DNA of 22,213 nucleotides from positions 1 through 22,213 of the forward strand of contig UQXF01000056.1 of assembly GCA_900544905.1 (NCBI GenBank). Reading direction: 5' to 3'. Shown piece after piece: positions 20,798-22,213 of this stretch. Position 1 is the stretch's first letter, and the number at the start of each line of letters is the position of its first letter. The stretch comes from an uncultured Clostridium sp. Its GTDB lineage: Bacteria > Bacillota > Clostridia > Lachnospirales > Lachnospiraceae. The position numbers and the translations under genes are program-made. A model generated the notes under the pieces. The model made no database searches. It was not told where the DNA came from and saw only the letters and a list, made by a program, of their open reading frames with translations.

Positions 20798-22146
20798 GAA
20801 TCATAAATGGAATATTGTTTGTAATTTTTCTGGCATTATCAATTATATGGTGGCTGTCACAGGGGAGAGAGGACAAAAGCCTTCCAAAGGGCATTTTATG
20901 GATAAAAAAGCATATAGGGGTGATTATCCTGCTCTTTGTCACGAATATGTTCAGCTTTTATCTCACTTTTGTTAATGACAGTGGTGATATTGTCATAGAA
21001 AAAGAGGGATATACCGGAAATGAAAAACAGATTGGACTTTTACTGGAAAAAGAAAACACTACGGAAATGGTCACATTAAATGTCCGTCCCAGAAGGCTTA
21101 CAAAAGACCAGCAGGAAGAAAAAATGAAGGAGGCATTTGCTTATATTGACGGGCACCTGAAGGGACAAAATGATACCCTTTCAAGAGTTACCAAAGATTT
21201 GGATTTTTCCCTTGATTATGAAAAATATCCTTTTGATGTGGAGTTCCAGACAGAGGATTATGCATTAATTGACGGAGAGGGGAGGGTAAAAAATAAAAGG
21301 GAGGAATTGATGGCATTAGGCTATGGGCAGCGGGAGCTCAAGACGGGTATTACCACACAGGTGAAGGTGGTTTTATGGTATGGGGAAGTGAGCAGACAGC
21401 AAATTTATGAAATTGTAGTTTTTCCAAGGGAGGAAAGCAGCCTTCAGGAGCAGTTTTCTGAGGTAAAGGAGCAAATTAATAATAAGGAAGACAAAGCGTT
21501 ATATGAGGAACAATTTATTCTGCCGGCAAATATTAATGGTGTACAGCTTACAAGGACAGATGAAACCGGGGTGTCACCACTTCATGTGCTGGTTACCGGT
21601 ATTATAATAGCGGGATTATTGCTGCTTCGGGAAAGGGAGGATGTAAAAAACCAGGAAAAAAAGAGAGAGGAGATGTTAAAAAGAAGCTTTCCCTGGTTTG
21701 TAAATGAACTGGCATTACTGCTGGGGGCAGGAATGCAGGTAAAAAATATATTTGCAATGCTGATTGAAGAATATGAGAGGAGCACGGAAGGACAGCGTAT
21801 GAAACAGAGGGATTACAGGGAGGTACTGATTAGGGAGCTGAAGCATGCAAAGCAGAGCTTGGCACTGGGCATTTCCGAGGAACAGGTATATTACCAGCTG
21901 GGAAGAAGGCTGAAGCTTCCCTGCTATATTAAGCTGATGACTCTGTTAGAGCAAAATGTAAAGAGGGGCACCCTGGGACTTACTGCCATATTTGAACAGG
22001 AGGAATTAAATGCTCTGGAGGAGCGGAAAAATCTTGCCAGACGGTATGGGGAAGAGGCAGGGACAAAGCTGCTGGGCCCCATGATTTTACTGTTAATCGT
22101 GATTATGCTGATGATTATGATACCGGCATTTTTAAGCTTTTCTTAA
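20794..22146 (+). CDS. tadC: TadC-like T2SSF protein with a large extracytoplasmic insertion
   Basis: I chose ATG 20794 (450 aa) because it overlaps the tadB stop as ATGA and has GGAG 8 bases upstream. The alternative ATG at 20764 lies deeper in tadB. The order is helix 1 (about 4-22), a Lys/Arg-rich cytoplasmic loop, helix 2 (about 41-61), then about 200 hydrophilic residues (63-261). Helix 3 (262-279), a cytoplasmic T2SSF-like domain (about 288-425, from FPWFVNELALLLGAGMQVKNIF) and a final helix (about 430-450) follow. The positive-inside rule puts residues 63-261 outside the membrane. TadC proteins are usually near 300 aa and lack such a domain. I recognise no known domain in it. It probably acts with TadB as the assembly platform, with the insertion as an extra external module. 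Confidence 0.87.
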   Translation: MRIINGILFVIFLALSIIWWLSQGREDKSLPKGILWIKKHIGVIILLFVTNMFSFYLTFVNDSGDIVIEKEGYTGNEKQIGLLLEKENTTEMVTLNVRPRRLTKDQQEEKMKEAFAYIDGHLKGQNDTLSRVTKDLDFSLDYEKYPFDVEFQTEDYALIDGEGRVKNKREELMALGYGQRELKTGITTQVKVVLWYGEVSRQQIYEIVVFPREESSLQEQFSEVKEQINNKEDKALYEEQFILPANINGVQLTRTDETGVSPLHVLVTGIIIAGLLLLREREDVKNQEKKREEMLKRSFPWFVNELALLLGAGMQVKNIFAMLIEEYERSTEGQRMKQRDYREVLIRELKHAKQSLALGISEEQVYYQLGRRLKLPCYIKLMTLLEQNVKRGTLGLTAIFEQEELNALEERKNLARRYGEEAGTKLLGPMILLLIVIMLMIMIPAFLSFS

Positions 22147-22159
22147 CACATAACGAGAT

Positions 22160-22213
22160 AGGTGATTGCGAAACTCTCTATTTTCAAAACCCAGTTGTGT
22201 AATATATACAATA
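22160..22213. repeat. Palindromic repeat element, copy 2 (runs to window end)
   Basis: AGGTGATTGCGAAACTC starts 13 bp after the tadC-like stop and is followed by TCTATTTTCAAAACCCAG and TTGTGTAATATA. It matches copy 1 (17045-17110) in its left arm and interior. Copy 2 diverges in its last 10 or so bases, and the matching right arm is not seen before the window ends, so its full extent and secondary structure are unknown. Confidence 0.62.

Noticed and set aside
17045..22213. Tad genes as a mobile island bounded by attachment sites
   Set aside because: The flanking repeats are similar but not identical, the second occurs inside the expected operon, and no integrase or transposase is visible. 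A dispersed repeat family explains them better.
1..22213. CRISPR array, rRNA, tRNA genes or prophage genes
   Set aside because: I read the gaps on both strands for regularly spaced repeats, tRNA-like cloverleaf signatures such as GGTTCGAATCC, and phage genes, and saw none.

Overview
The window reads as chromosomal DNA of a low-GC Bacillota, most likely a Lachnospiraceae-type gut Clostridium. This is inferred from the gene content: a eukaryote-type HisA, a BspA-like leucine-rich-repeat surface protein, a clostridial Tad locus and an XRE regulator of the kind found beside Ser/Thr kinases. It also rests on the AT-rich intergenic DNA and strong AGGAGG ribosome sites. The first 25 bases are not genomic: they are the 3' end of a Nextera transposase adapter, so the window starts at an untrimmed contig edge.

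Region 1 (26-4530, minus strand) is a compact gene run read right to left: a DacF-type D,D-carboxypeptidase behind a near-consensus promoter, a coiled-coil protein with a histidine-kinase ATPase domain, argS, and the first 27 codons of a dihydroorotase cut by the contig edge. Region 2 (4680-5553) has a double zinc-ribbon/HTH protein converging with an XRE-family regulator; their stop codons are one base apart.

Region 3 (5143-10188) groups the XRE regulator, a 2.7 kb BspA-like surface protein and a membrane Ser/Thr kinase with an unknown extracellular domain. The 239 bp between the divergent regulator and surface-protein genes carries two TGGGC-N6-GCCCA palindromes exactly 70 bp apart and in mirror orientation. 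I think this is the best candidate for an uncharacterised regulatory module. The surface-protein and kinase genes converge on a perfect 13-bp-stem hairpin terminator.

Region 4 (10310-11321) holds trmB with its own promoter, a doubtful small ORF and a terminator. Region 5 (11437-16748) is a plus-strand run: a HIS6-like isomerase, a YfhO-family membrane protein and a hybrid sensor kinase with no other partner in view. Region 6 (16757-17014) is a lone DUF2508 protein on the minus strand.

Region 7 (17320 to the end) is the start of a tad (tight adherence, type IVc pilus) operon: promoter, prepilin peptidase, TadZ-like ATPase, TadA, TadB, and a TadC-like protein with an unusual ~200-residue extracytoplasmic insertion. 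The last four genes are translationally coupled or overlapping. No pilin gene is in view; it would be expected downstream. A related palindromic repeat lies before the tad promoter (17045-17110) and again just after tadC (22160 to the window end).
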